Source: Multifurca ochricompacta (Eukaryota > Basidiomycota > Agaricomycetes > Russulales > Russulaceae). Taken from it: a DNA stretch of 64,000 nucleotides. The stretch lies in the NCBI GenBank assembly GCA_022496185.1, contig WTXG01000121.1:49982-113981 (forward strand), read 5' to 3'. Positions 22,911 to 33,835 of the stretch are shown piece after piece (position 1 is the stretch's first letter; the number at the start of each line of letters is the position of its first letter). The position numbers and the translations under genes were made by a program. Under the pieces are notes generated by a model, which did not search any database, was not told where the DNA came from, and saw only the letters and a list, made by a program, of their open reading frames with translations.

Positions 22911-23325
22911 AAGTTGTGACCCCGTCTCCTCCTCCTCCATACGTTCCCCTGCCCCGCTCTGGGGGGGAACACCTCATCCTCGGGGCTTCCAATCCCCTCA
23001 ACTTCCCTCCTGAGCTTTCGTCGGACGAAGCTGTTTCCGCATACCTCTGACCGATGCTTTACAACCTGGTTGATATGCCTGACTGGCCCCTCCACCTCGA
23101 CTCCGCTGCCCATGAGCGATGCGTCGACTACCTCAACGAGGCCTGTCGTTGGGACCTCCACAATGTTGCCGAGAATGGCATGGGCTATTCTCTCTATTAC
23201 CTTGCGGCTGCCCTCCACATGGAAGAGTCCAACGACATGGGCATCACCGCTTCGATGCTTGAGCGGTCAAACAGCATCACCACGGCTCTCCTCGACACTG
23301 GCATCCAATGTTCAGGTGAGATTGC

Positions 23326-24773
23326 TAGTGAATAGCAGGGGTAACCCCCGGGTATCTTCATTGGTACCCGTACCCGTACCTGTACCCGTCGCTACGGGTA
23401 CAGGTAACCCGCGGGTTACCCGCAGGTCACCTGCAGGTTACCTGTGTAAACGCGTGCAAGTTTTTTGCTTGCATCGCGCATTTCGGATAACCGGCCCGGG
23501 ACATCCTGGTCAAGGAGATACACAACACATTCATTTGTGGCTACTCAGGATCCTTCAAAGATTCCTGTTTTATATTCATAAGATTAAGATAATTCATTAT
23601 TCTATTGCTGTTTTATTATTCTGGTTTCAATTTTATACAAGTGCAACTAAAATCCACCTCAATATACAAAGATGATTAGATAGATGTTATAGAACATTGA
23701 TGAAAAGCCTGTCAGATAACCGCATAGAATGCAAAAATAATTGACAAATGCATAGTGATTGGCAGGGGTAACCCCTGGATATTTGTTTTGATACCCAGGT
23801 TACCCATAAAATGAAATGCGTGCAAGTTCTTTACTTGCATCGCGCATTTCGGACACCCGGCCCGGTCCATCCCGGTCAAGGAGATACGCACTTGGATACA
23901 ACGCGTTCATTTGTGGCTACTCAGGATCCCTCAATAATTGCTGATTTATGTTCAGAAGATTAAGTTTATTCTTTATTTACATTATTATTTTATTTCATTT
24001 TGTGGAACAGGCATGGCACAGGCTTGTACTTTAGATGTACTATATCAGCTACTAGATTAAATGAATGCGTTATCTCGTTATCTCATTTAATGATGTAATT
24101 TGATCATATGTCAGATCTTAGATGTATATTCTATGTATCTAATTAATTTGTGAACATGTTTTTGTTGTGTTATCTATGCGTGATCACAATCTTGTCGGAC
24201 CAATGGAAAATCAAAGCCGTGATTGTTAAGTCAACCTTCCTTAATAGGAAGGAGATCAGACCAATATGCTGGTCCATGCGATGCAATGTAGTCGCTGCTC
24301 TATGCAGCCTGTAGATACACGCGGGCCTTGTTTCAGTAAACTAAATTGATAATTAGATTATAGAATAGTCTAAAGTAGTCTAGAGTGTATTTTAGATAGT
24401 GCCAGACCAGCAGAATTGATCACGCGTTAATAAAACAGTTGCATCATGATTTTCAAGAGAGTGGATCACTGATAACACTTTTATTTTACATCGCACTGTT
24501 GATCTGCTTTGATATTTCATAGGATAACACTAGAATATATTTACAGAAGCCCTGTAGCATACATCAAATTTAATCTTGTCATTGTTTTGCTACAGATGTA
24601 TTTTATCATTACATTTCTGCTGATCTTGTCAATGACTGATGACCACTTATACCCGCCAAACCCGCTGTGCGGGTACGGGTTTCTGGCGGGTTGGGAGTTG
24701 TATACCCATACCTGTACCCGTCAAAACCCGCGGCGCTTACCCGCGCGGGTATGAAAACCCTTGCTGATCCCTA
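23326..24773 (+). mobile_element. non-autonomous hAT element inside LINE ORF1
   Basis: 1448 bp with the 8-bp duplication GAGATTGC at 23318-23325 and 24774-24781. The left end is TAGTGAATAGCAGGGGTAAC; the right end, read inward, is TAGGGATCAGCAAGGGTTTTC. Subterminal regions are dense in TACCCG/CGGGTA repeats in both orientations. It contains two copies of a roughly 110-bp block (GGTCAAGGAGATAC...TTCATTTGTGGCTACTCAGGATCC) about 360 bp apart. No transposase ORF. Same family as 47763-52011. Confidence 0.9.
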
Positions 24774-27700
24774 GAGATTGCATACAACACTGGCCTTGAA
24801 CCAGTCTCCTGGGGCAGGCTGCTCCGAAATATCCTTGGGGCTATGATACAGGGTTTCCTCCGCTCACCCTCCGCCATATCCCTCCTGGATCACCACAAGG
24901 GGGGTGAATTTATTGATGCGGTTTCATTGCTGCGTGGGGCTGAGGTCCCCCAAACACCTCTCGCACATTTACAGGCGATGGTGGCCCAGCTCCACCATAT
25001 CCTTAACGGCAGGCAATCCAACGCCCAGGCCCACATCGACAGCCTTAGTGCCCAGATCGATGCCTCCCTCCGCACTAACCTGCACGCCGAATGGCTGGCT
25101 CAAGTGGCCATGCCTGCCTTCCTCAACGAGCTCCGCCTCACCTTCCACCAACAACTCAAAACCGAGGTTGCCATGGAGGTCTACGCAGCCCGTGATCAAA
25201 CCCATGCCTGCGTCCAGTCCAAACTGGAAGCCCAAATGTACACGGAGGTCTCCCAGGAGATCGCTGCATACAGACTCCAATACTCAGCTGAACGCCATGC
25301 CAAGGCCCAAGCTGAAATCGACCTCCTGGCCATATCACTGTTGGCCGACATCGATTGCACCCCGTGCTCTGCAACTAAGTCGCGCGCTTTTAAAAAGAAG
25401 GCCCGCCGCGAGTCACCGACGACGCCCACGCGCTTGCTCTCCCGCTCGGCCCCTTACCCTTCCTGCCCGGTCTCCCGTGCCTCCTCTCGCTCTGAGGACA
25501 TCGTCCCCGAGACCCAACCTTCTGCCCCGATGGTGGTATCTCCTCCGGTGATCTCACAGCCACTGGAGGATTTCTTCCACCCGACCATGGCTTCTGGTTT
25601 CGACGCCGTGTACCATGGTACTGCGGCATCCATACATGCACACGAGGAAGAGATGCCGGGCCCTGACAAGGGCCCTCAAGCTGAGTCTTCCTCCCTTTTG
25701 TACCTCACTGAGGTACCCGCTGACCCTGTGGCTCCGCCACCCCCCTCCACCGACCCCCTCAACCGCATTGTGGCCATGCTTGTGCTTGTTCTGGAGCGCA
25801 TCGACCGCCTGGAACGAGGGATCCCCGCTGCCCCATCTGCGGCCCCCACTTGACCCGCTGCGGCCCCGGCTGCTTGCCCCTGGCCTGCTGCCCCCGCCTG
25901 TGCTCCCGCTCCTCCTCCTGCCCCCACAACGGCTGCTGGACCAGTAGGTGCGACCCCCGCCAACAACTTCCACATTGTTGGCCCGTTGATGATGGCGCAG
26001 CAACTGCGCGCTGTGTCCTTCGCCCAGGCCATGACAAAGGCCCAGGGCCGCACCATGCAGGGTGCGCCCAACCCTCACGCGGCACCAGCCAAGGCTGCCG
26101 CCACTTCCCTCACGCGCGCCCCCGCTCAGGAGCACACCACTGAGGTGTCGGTGATCCTGCCGCCACTCCCCGCTGGCACGCTTTCGTGCGGCTTACCCCT
26201 GCCCCCCAATTGCTGTTGGGCGCCTGCCAGGCTCTACTGCACCAGGCCCCTGCCGCTCCCCACCTTCTTTCTGGCTGCTGGTCCGTTGGAGCTGGCTGCT
26301 CCGAAGGTAATTTCATTTTTACATTCGCTGGAGTTCACGCCCTCCAGACTCTCCTGCCTTATGAGCCCGTGCTTGTGAAGCAATTCCCTGGAGGACACCT
26401 CATCCCCACCCGCGGCTGGGAATGGTTCCAGCTGCGTGACGTTTATGTGTCTGCTGGTGACGGCGTCATTTTCGACCCGGCCACCTTACAGACTGAACTG
26501 CGCCGTAATGGCCAGTTTACTCACGCACTCTTCCCGTCCCTGCCGCGGTGGCAACAAGAGCCCACCAACATCCGCTCGGCCCGTGTGACGGTTGTCTTCA
26601 CTCTTCACGGGCTCTCCCAGACTGAGGTCGCGCGTCTCCTGCGCACGCCCACCTACATGTTCAGCTGCTTGGCTTGACTTGTTCATGCAGGGCCTGCACC
26701 GACCCTCGTCCAATGTGGCCGCTGCCACAAACTGGGTCATCGCACCCAACAGCTGAAGCGCACTAATGGCTGCTGCATCTGCGCTCAACCGCTTGACAAG
26801 CCCATCTGCTACAAGTGTGGTGGGGCTCACCCATTTGCGGAGCATAACGCCCGCTGCACTGGCCCCCATAAGGTTGCAGGTCAGTGCGACTGTTCATTCA
26901 AATGTCTGCTCTGTGGCAAGTGGGACACCATGCCCGCTCTGCAAATGTCCCAAGTGGGGCCCTTCACTGCGCCCCCGCTGGCGGACACTCCAGAGAATGG
27001 TCGGCCCATCGGTCACCCTGCTCCCATTCTCGGTGCCACCCTGGGAACACCCAGACTGCCGCTGACCCTGCCGGCTTCACCACAGTGTCCGCTGCTCTTG
27101 CAAACGCGCTGCGCCACCGCTGCTCCCGCTGCCAGGCCCCTGCCCTGTCGCAGCCAGCCCAAGCTCCTCCACACCACTTGTTGCGTGCCCTGACATGTGC
27201 ATGACTACTACACGGAAGACTGCCCGGCCTCCTGTTCAGGAGGCTCCGAGTACATCCTCCATCTCTGAATTACAGCCACCCCTGGGCCCTCTGCTGGCCT
27301 TGCCTCTTCAGATCACACGCTGTCCCTCAGCCCGCACCAACTCTCGCAGGCCGTCGTGGATGCTGCCCCTCCATGTCTCCGCACCCGCGCCGGCCTGTGC
27401 AGCCTCTTGGCTGACACCACCATGCTGACGGCTCGTGGCCACCAACACCTCCGTTTCCTGCTCAAGTCCTCGCGCCGCCACGAGGCAGCCATTGAGCTGC
27501 ACTTCTTTGACCTCCTTATTGGAGGTCTTGGTGACGGGGCCTCGGTCCATGTTCGCATCAATCCTGAAGAGGACAACGCCGTCGACCTCATCCAGGCACT
27601 CACCGCCCTGCACCGCGAGCTCAAGGCGCTGCCGACACCTGCGCAATCCCAGGACCCTTTCCGCATAACTATGACTGAGTGCTCCATCCTGAGCCTCAAC

Positions 27701-28400
27701 ATACAGCACAGTAACGTGAACCTGCACGCTGTGTTGAACACTAACTATCAGGACCACATTCTTTTGGTACAGGAACCCTGGTTTGGCCAAATCGGGGTCT
27801 CCCGTTCCGACACCATGCCTGACGGTCAGGATACCCTCGGTACCCCAGCCCACCCTGGCTGGGACTTCTTTTACCCATCCCTGCCGGCACTCTCACGCGC
27901 CAAGACACTCGTTTATGTGAGGAAATTTCATCCTCACCACGCTAATGTTCCTTTCGCCGCCCAGTTCTCAATGCGGCATGACGTGTGCGCACACCCTTGC
28001 ATGTTGGTTGGTGACCTCAGGATTGGCTTGCACGTCCTGAGGATCATCTCGTTTTACAACGATGTCCGTGACCCGACCGCGCTTCAGGTGCTGATGTCGA
28101 TCGTCTTGGATGACACCCCCACCGTAATTGCCAGAGACTTCAATCTCCACCACCCGGACTGGGCCCCACCTGGCTCACTCACACCCACCTCCCCTTCTGC
28201 CCCCTCCTTTCTGGACTGGGCCGCTGACCAAGGCCTGGACCTGGTCTCCACTCCTGGCATCATCACTAGGTGCGCTGCTAACCACCCTGGCAGCACCCTC
28301 GATCTTGTCTGGGCCTTGCTTTCGCTTCGTGCCAGCGGTTCCCTCTCCCCTGTTGCTCTGGATTGTGCTGCTAGCCTGGGCTCTGACCACGCTGGCTTGC

Positions 28401-29015
28401 TGTGACGGTTTCATCTGCTGGTGTCAGAAGTCATGTGCATCATGTCGTTTACTTTTTCTTTTTTCTATATTTACTATATCACACAGATACACACATGACT
28501 TGCTTATGAAGGACTTATTACTTACATGCTGACTGATTTGCTTACTGATCCTACTTAGTGGCTTACTGATCAACATCCAGAGGGCGCAACCCCTCTCCCT
28601 TCTTTATCCTTCTGGGGTATTCTACTGTACAACCATTAGACTACCTAGTGAATGCTCTAGTAACTACCAGAACCAACCTTCATAGCATAGCACATGTATA
28701 TAAAACCCCTAGTAGATCAGAGCAAGACTTTAAGTCTGTTCTTCTGTATTCAATACAGGTGCTTGGGAACTCACTCCACTGAACCGAAAGACATTCGACT
28801 TGAACCTTCTAAGTTTGCGCCTTAGAAGAACTTCTACCCCAGAACCTTGTGGCAGGACTTAGCGTCTCTGCTCGACTTCGTCTCGCGCGCACGCCTCATT
28901 GACCAGGCGCATTTGACTTGACTTGACTTGACTTGACTTGACTTGAAGCCCTTGAACTCTTGCTAGACAACCTCGAACCCCAGACATTGACACAGCGTTG
29001 CACCTAGCTGTGACA
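28401..29015 (+). repeat. Gypsy 5' LTR (young element)
   Basis: 615 bp, TGTGACGGTTTCATC...CTAGCTGTGACA. TATA-like GTATATAAAACC near 28698. Contains a TTGAC pentamer repeated about six times near 28914-28945. No clear tRNA 3'-end complement follows the LTR. Confidence 0.95.
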
Positions 29016-29308
29016 TAAGAACAGACTTAACAGAACTTAACAAAAAGAACTCACCAGAACTGCAAGGCGACGACGACGCGTCCCTTGCCCGACACCCGAT
29101 CGCGACGTCTTCAACACGCGAGCCCAGAACCCCACCATCCGAACGAACGTCCTTCGACGAAACATCTCCACGTAGATACCTGTCGACCGAAGAATCAGAA
29201 CCCAGAGAAAGAGGCGACTTACCCTTTGACCTCCACAACCGATTTGCATTACTTGCCGCAACAGACGATACCATCGACATAGAAACCAGGACCACCACCC
29301 CACAGATA

Positions 29309-30472
29309 ATGGCAGCCAGACCGAATACGAGACAAACACGACGGGCCGCGGAGGAAGACGTTGTTGAATCGCATCCCAGTCGTCCTGAACGAAGTCCCGA
29401 AGAGAGATCCACTGCGACCACCCGAGCCATGGGCAGAAATCCCGACGAACCACCCTTAGGCCCTCCTACCCTGGGGGCAGGCACAGTAAATCAAGGAAGT
29501 GGAGCCATGACAGGAGTACCACCATCCTTCTTCGAAGGGGATCGCGACACGGCCATGGATTGGTTGGCCAAACTCGAACTATTCTTCAGTTTGAATGAAA
29601 CCGTGGCCACAGTCCAGAACGAAAGAACCAGAGTGGCCTACACCTTGGGATTGATACGAGGACCCAGGGTGGATCGCTGGGTGGTGGACCAAATCAAGTG
29701 GCTGACTGACATCAAAGAAGGGAACATTCGAGTCCCATACATTTGGGCCGGATTCAAACAAATCTTCCGAGAAGCATGGGCCGACGTAGCGGCAGGACAG
29801 AAAGCACTACGTGCGCTAGACCGATTACAAATGCGCGATGCCAACATTGATGACTATATCGCCGAATTTCGCACGCTAGCCACAAGGGCAGAACTTCATA
29901 TCGATGATCCGGCCGCTCGGCAGTACTTCCACCGAGGTCTCCCCACGCGTCTCGTTCAAACAATGTTATTATTTGATCAGCCCAAAACCTTTGACGAAGC
30001 AGCAGCATCTGCTCGGAAACATCACGCCAATTGGTTATACAGTAAAGATGCCCTTGGCATGAGACCCACGACCAACACGCCACCACGTGGTAATAAATTT
30101 ACATTCTATCGACGACGTGATCACGATGTCTCAACCCCCGAAGTCATAAAAAAGGCTGTAACAGTCGAAGAGAAGGAGCAATACAAAAAGGAAGGCCGAT
30201 GTTTCGAATGCGGTAGGCGAGGACATTTGGTCCGAGACTGCCCGAATAAGAAACCACGTGCGAATACTCCCACACCGGCCCGCGCCGCCACAATCACCGA
30301 AACACCCACGACTGCGACGGTACCCGCAAAGACGCCTGCATCCACTAACGCGTCGAACACCCCGACAGTCGATCTCGACGCGCTTGCTACGGCTCTTAGG
30401 ACTATGACAGATGAACAGCGCCAGAAACTCCAGGAGAAATTTAGTGGCGACGAGGATTTTTACATCGCTTGA
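29309..30472 (+). CDS. Gypsy Gag (young element)
   Basis: 387 codons from the first in-frame ATG. Contains the retrotransposon Gag capsid region (FFEGDRDTAMDWLAKLELFF... IDDYIAEFRTLA) and a CCHC zinc knuckle CFECGRRGHLVRDC near 30200. The reading frame is open upstream to the LTR without another ATG. This upstream part encodes NRFALLAATDD, similar to NHFALLASDSP in the upstream ORF of the antisense Gypsy (43656-44228), so Gag may begin earlier at a non-AUG codon. It ends at TGA 30470-30472, overlapping the start of pol. Confidence 0.85.
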   Translation: MAARPNTRQTRRAAEEDVVESHPSRPERSPEERSTATTRAMGRNPDEPPLGPPTLGAGTVNQGSGAMTGVPPSFFEGDRDTAMDWLAKLELFFSLNETVATVQNERTRVAYTLGLIRGPRVDRWVVDQIKWLTDIKEGNIRVPYIWAGFKQIFREAWADVAAGQKALRALDRLQMRDANIDDYIAEFRTLATRAELHIDDPAARQYFHRGLPTRLVQTMLLFDQPKTFDEAAASARKHHANWLYSKDALGMRPTTNTPPRGNKFTFYRRRDHDVSTPEVIKKAVTVEEKEQYKKEGRCFECGRRGHLVRDCPNKKPRANTPTPARAATITETPTTATVPAKTPASTNASNTPTVDLDALATALRTMTDEQRQKLQEKFSGDEDFYIA

Positions 30473-33400
30473 ACGACACGGCCTACATTCGAGCGATACT
30501 TTCACATCATGTATATAGATCGTCCCTAAAATCAATGAAAATATCCGTTCCACTACATGATATGACAAATAAGGCCCACATACAAGCACTCGTGGATAGC
30601 GGTGCAACCGAAAACTTCATCAATTATCGAACGGTCATCAAACATCGCCTCCCCACAAAACGACTAACTATTCCAAAAAAACTCCAGAACGCGGACGGAT
30701 CACCTAATCAAACACACACCATCACGCAATGTGTAGATCTCACAGTCACAACTAACGACAATCAACAAAATCATCGATTTTACGTTGCATCTATCGGCTC
30801 CGATGAAATGATTCTTGGGTATCCTTGGCTCGCCGCAAATAACCCGACTATCGACTGGACAACGGGAACCCTCGACCAATCACTCAAGTTCAATCTACCT
30901 GATAGCCGACTTAAACGTTTGAATATAGCACAAGAATTGGCGATCAAAGCCAAAGACACGACAGAGCGAACTTGGGATCAGATCGTTCCAAAAGAATATC
31001 AACGACACCAGAAGGTTTTTAGCGATCAAGAAGCGCAACGGTTCCCGGCGGCACGCCTCTGGGATCATAAAATCGAACTAAAACCAGACGCACCCGCCAC
31101 GCTAGACTGCAAGATCTACCCGTTGGGACCGGGCGAGCAGGACGCGCTCAATAAGTTCCTAGACGAGCACTTACAGAAGGGGTATATCACCAAATCAAAG
31201 TCACCCTACGCGTCCCCTTTCTTCTTCATCAAGAAGAAGGACGGGAAACTACGTCCAGTACAAGACTATCGAAAACTTAACAGTTGGACCATCCGAAATA
31301 CGTACCCACTCCCTCTCATACCTGAGCTTATCGATCGCGTAAGAGGAAGCACTCTATTTACCAAAATGGATATCCGATGGGGCTACAATAACGTACGAAT
31401 CGTACCAGAAGATCGTTGGAAAGCGGCGTTCAAAACCAATCGCGGTCTTTACGAGCCTAACGTGATGTTTTTCGGACTAACCAACTCCCCAGCCACATTT
31501 CAAACCATGATGAACGCGGAATTCCGTGAGGAATTAGACGAACACGATGCCTCAGGAAGGGCCTGGTTCACGGTCTATATGGACGACATTCTAATACATA
31601 CTGACTCCGATCTCGTGAACCACCGATCTAAAGTCCACCGTATTCTGGACAAACTCAATAAACTCGATCTATATCTTAAGCCGGAAAAATGTGCATTCGA
31701 ACAGACGCGAATTGAATATCTCGGCCTAATCTTAGAAGGAAATCAGGTTCATATGGACCCGGTAAAAGTCGAGGGCATCACATCCTGGAAAACCCCGACC
31801 ACGGTTAAAGAAGTCAGATCGTTCCTCGGATTTTGTCAATTTTACAGACGGTTTATACAAGGCTTCAGTAAGATTGCAGCACCCCTGAATGCCCTCACTA
31901 GTGTAAAGAATCCGTGGAAATGGACAACAGACGAACAGAACGCCTTCGATACTCTAAAACAACGAGTGACCTCACAACCAGTTCTTGCTCAACCAGACTT
32001 CACCAAACCTTTCATCGTAGATACAGACGCCTCAGGGTTCGCAGTAGGAGCGACGCTTAGTCAAAAGGACCATGATGGACGACTACACCCCATCGCGTAT
32101 CTCTCAAAGACACTGGATGCTACCCAAAGAAATTGGGACATTTACGATCGGGAACTATTCGCAATTATGGTCGCCTTCCGAACATGGCGCCAGTATCTTC
32201 TGGGAGCCCAAGACAAAGTACAAGTGCGCACCGATCACAACAATTTACAATATTTCAAAGAACCGCAAAAACTCAATCGCCGCCAAGCACGGTGGCTTCA
32301 AGAATTAGCTGATTTCGACTTCTCCCTCGAACATATTCCCGGCAAACTACACACGGTAGCCGACATGCTATCGCGTAGACCTGATGCCGAACATGGTGAT
32401 AGTGATAATGAAGCAATCACTGTCTTACCACCGGCGTTGTTTGTTAAGGTAGCCCGTACAAATAAACTCCCGTTCCCTCAAACGTTATCCGAACGACAAA
32501 AGATTCTACACCAGCACCATGACCATATCCTAGCGGGGCACCCTGGTATTGATAAAACCATTAGAAAAATTCAGCAGGACTACGAAGGGCCGGGACTCAC
32601 GGACTTTGTACGCGAATACATTCGCGGCTGTGCGCCATGTCAAGAAAACAAGCCTAAGCTAACAAAGAAAGTTCCGCTTTTTCCACTAGATGTACCAGCG
32701 TCCGCGGGCCCCTTCCAATACATTGCCATGGACCTCATCACGGACCTCCCTGTATCTGGTCGCTACGACGCTGTACTAACCATTGTGGATCAAGGTTGTT
32801 CGAAAGCGGCTAAATTCATTCCGTGCTCGAAAGATATCACGGGTGAGGGGGTTGCAACACTCTACTATCGACACATATTTCCGCTATTTGGCGTCCCGCG
32901 GCGCATCATTTCGGATCGCGATCCGCGTTTCACCTCTCAATTCTCTCGAGCCCTAGCAACCTCCTTACGGATCCAACAGAACCTGTCAACGGCCTTTCAC
33001 CCCCGCACCGACGGTGCAAGTGAGCGCATGAACTTATGGTTAGAACAATATCTCCGCCTCTGGGTCGGTAACGATCAACACCAATGGGTCGACTACCTCC
33101 CGCTTGCCGAATATGTCCATAATTCCTGGACACATGAGCGAACTAAATTGTCTCCACACGCACTAATCCACGGCGTTTCATTAGATTGGAAAGCACAACT
33201 ATCTGACACGGACGTCCCTCGCCTAGACGACCGTCTAAACAGCCTACGACACGCCCGCATGCGAGCGGAGGCAGCCTTCCGTTCACACGCTACACGCCCA
33301 ACATATCCGGAATTCCCCGTCGGTTCACAGGTCTGGCTCGAGGGCAAGAACATCAAGACATACCTCCCCTCGACGAAACTCGCCCCGCGCCGATACGGCC

Positions 33401-33762
33401 CATTTCGGGTTTCAGCACGCATCTCCCCGGTTGCCTATAGATTATCTCTACCCTCTCATATGAAGATCCACAACGTGTTTCACATTGATCTCCTCTCTCC
33501 CTATAATGAAACAACTGCCCACGGCCCAAACTTCCTCAGGCCACCACCTGACATTGTGAACCACGAGGAGGAATATGAAGTGGAGGCCATTTTAGGTCAT
33601 AGACTCCATGGCCGCTCTCACCATCTCCAATTCCTGGTCAGCTGGAAGGGATATCCCACGAGTGACAACTCCTGGGTAAATAAAGAAGACTGTCATGCCC
33701 CTGAACTTGTGAAACAATACTATGACTCTTTATCTAGGCGCCAGGGTCGACGCCACTCTTAA
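30469..33762 (+). CDS. Gypsy Pol polyprotein with chromodomain (young element)
   Basis: 1097 codons with no ATG start; the frame lies -1 relative to Gag and overlaps its end. Protease active site DSGAT is at residues 43-47, RT with MDIRWGYNN and catalytic YMDD at 370-373, RNase H DTDASG near 518. The integrase H2C2 zinc finger (HILAGHPGIDKT ... CAPCQ) is near 683. Catalytic-core markers MDLITDLP, SDRDPRF and ASERMN are near 754, 815 and 850. The C-terminal chromodomain EEEYEVEAIL ... FLVSWKGYPTSDNSW is near 1033-1090 and would guide insertion into heterochromatin. At the Gag end the run TTTTT reads one T shorter than in the antisense Gypsy, where both are in one frame. Confidence 0.92.
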   Translation: MNDTAYIRAILSHHVYRSSLKSMKISVPLHDMTNKAHIQALVDSGATENFINYRTVIKHRLPTKRLTIPKKLQNADGSPNQTHTITQCVDLTVTTNDNQQNHRFYVASIGSDEMILGYPWLAANNPTIDWTTGTLDQSLKFNLPDSRLKRLNIAQELAIKAKDTTERTWDQIVPKEYQRHQKVFSDQEAQRFPAARLWDHKIELKPDAPATLDCKIYPLGPGEQDALNKFLDEHLQKGYITKSKSPYASPFFFIKKKDGKLRPVQDYRKLNSWTIRNTYPLPLIPELIDRVRGSTLFTKMDIRWGYNNVRIVPEDRWKAAFKTNRGLYEPNVMFFGLTNSPATFQTMMNAEFREELDEHDASGRAWFTVYMDDILIHTDSDLVNHRSKVHRILDKLNKLDLYLKPEKCAFEQTRIEYLGLILEGNQVHMDPVKVEGITSWKTPTTVKEVRSFLGFCQFYRRFIQGFSKIAAPLNALTSVKNPWKWTTDEQNAFDTLKQRVTSQPVLAQPDFTKPFIVDTDASGFAVGATLSQKDHDGRLHPIAYLSKTLDATQRNWDIYDRELFAIMVAFRTWRQYLLGAQDKVQVRTDHNNLQYFKEPQKLNRRQARWLQELADFDFSLEHIPGKLHTVADMLSRRPDAEHGDSDNEAITVLPPALFVKVARTNKLPFPQTLSERQKILHQHHDHILAGHPGIDKTIRKIQQDYEGPGLTDFVREYIRGCAPCQENKPKLTKKVPLFPLDVPASAGPFQYIAMDLITDLPVSGRYDAVLTIVDQGCSKAAKFIPCSKDITGEGVATLYYRHIFPLFGVPRRIISDRDPRFTSQFSRALATSLRIQQNLSTAFHPRTDGASERMNLWLEQYLRLWVGNDQHQWVDYLPLAEYVHNSWTHERTKLSPHALIHGVSLDWKAQLSDTDVPRLDDRLNSLRHARMRAEAAFRSHATRPTYPEFPVGSQVWLEGKNIKTYLPSTKLAPRRYGPFRVSARISPVAYRLSLPSHMKIHNVFHIDLLSPYNETTAHGPNFLRPPPDIVNHEEEYEVEAILGHRLHGRSHHLQFLVSWKGYPTSDNSWVNKEDCHAPELVKQYYDSLSRRQGRRHS

Positions 33763-33835
33763 AGAAGGGGTGAATCTACCCCAACCATCCTGAACCCCAT
33801 CCTTTTTTTCCTCTCTCTTCGCTCCCTTGATACCT

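Larger units (their letters stand above)
16982..26960 (+). pseudogene. LINE ORF1 (Gag-like, zinc knuckles), interrupted by Copia and hAT
   Basis: ORF1 starts at ATG 16982 (MSGGNAANPIEV), runs 29 codons into the Copia insertion and resumes after its duplication at 22916. It continues to 23325, is split by a hAT element, and resumes in the same frame at 24782 (directly after the right-hand duplication). In-frame TGA codons occur at 23048, 25851 and 26675, and one frame change lies near 26280. The middle (24843-25853) is rich in Gln, Ala and Glu helices. The C-terminus carries nucleic-acid-binding cysteine motifs: CGRCHKLGH at about 26719, CYKCGGAHPF at about 26808 and a CDCSFKCLLCGK region at about 26890. 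It would have bound the LINE RNA; it is no longer functional. Confidence 0.8.

Noticed and set aside
24969..25669. Several overlapping frames on the minus strand of LINE ORF1
   Set aside because: They are shadows of the GC-rich ORF1 coding strand, which continues in frame on both sides of the hAT insertion.
28914..28945. TTGAC repeat as a functional microsatellite or telomere-like repeat
   Set aside because: It occurs equally in both LTRs of the young Gypsy and is simply part of that LTR.
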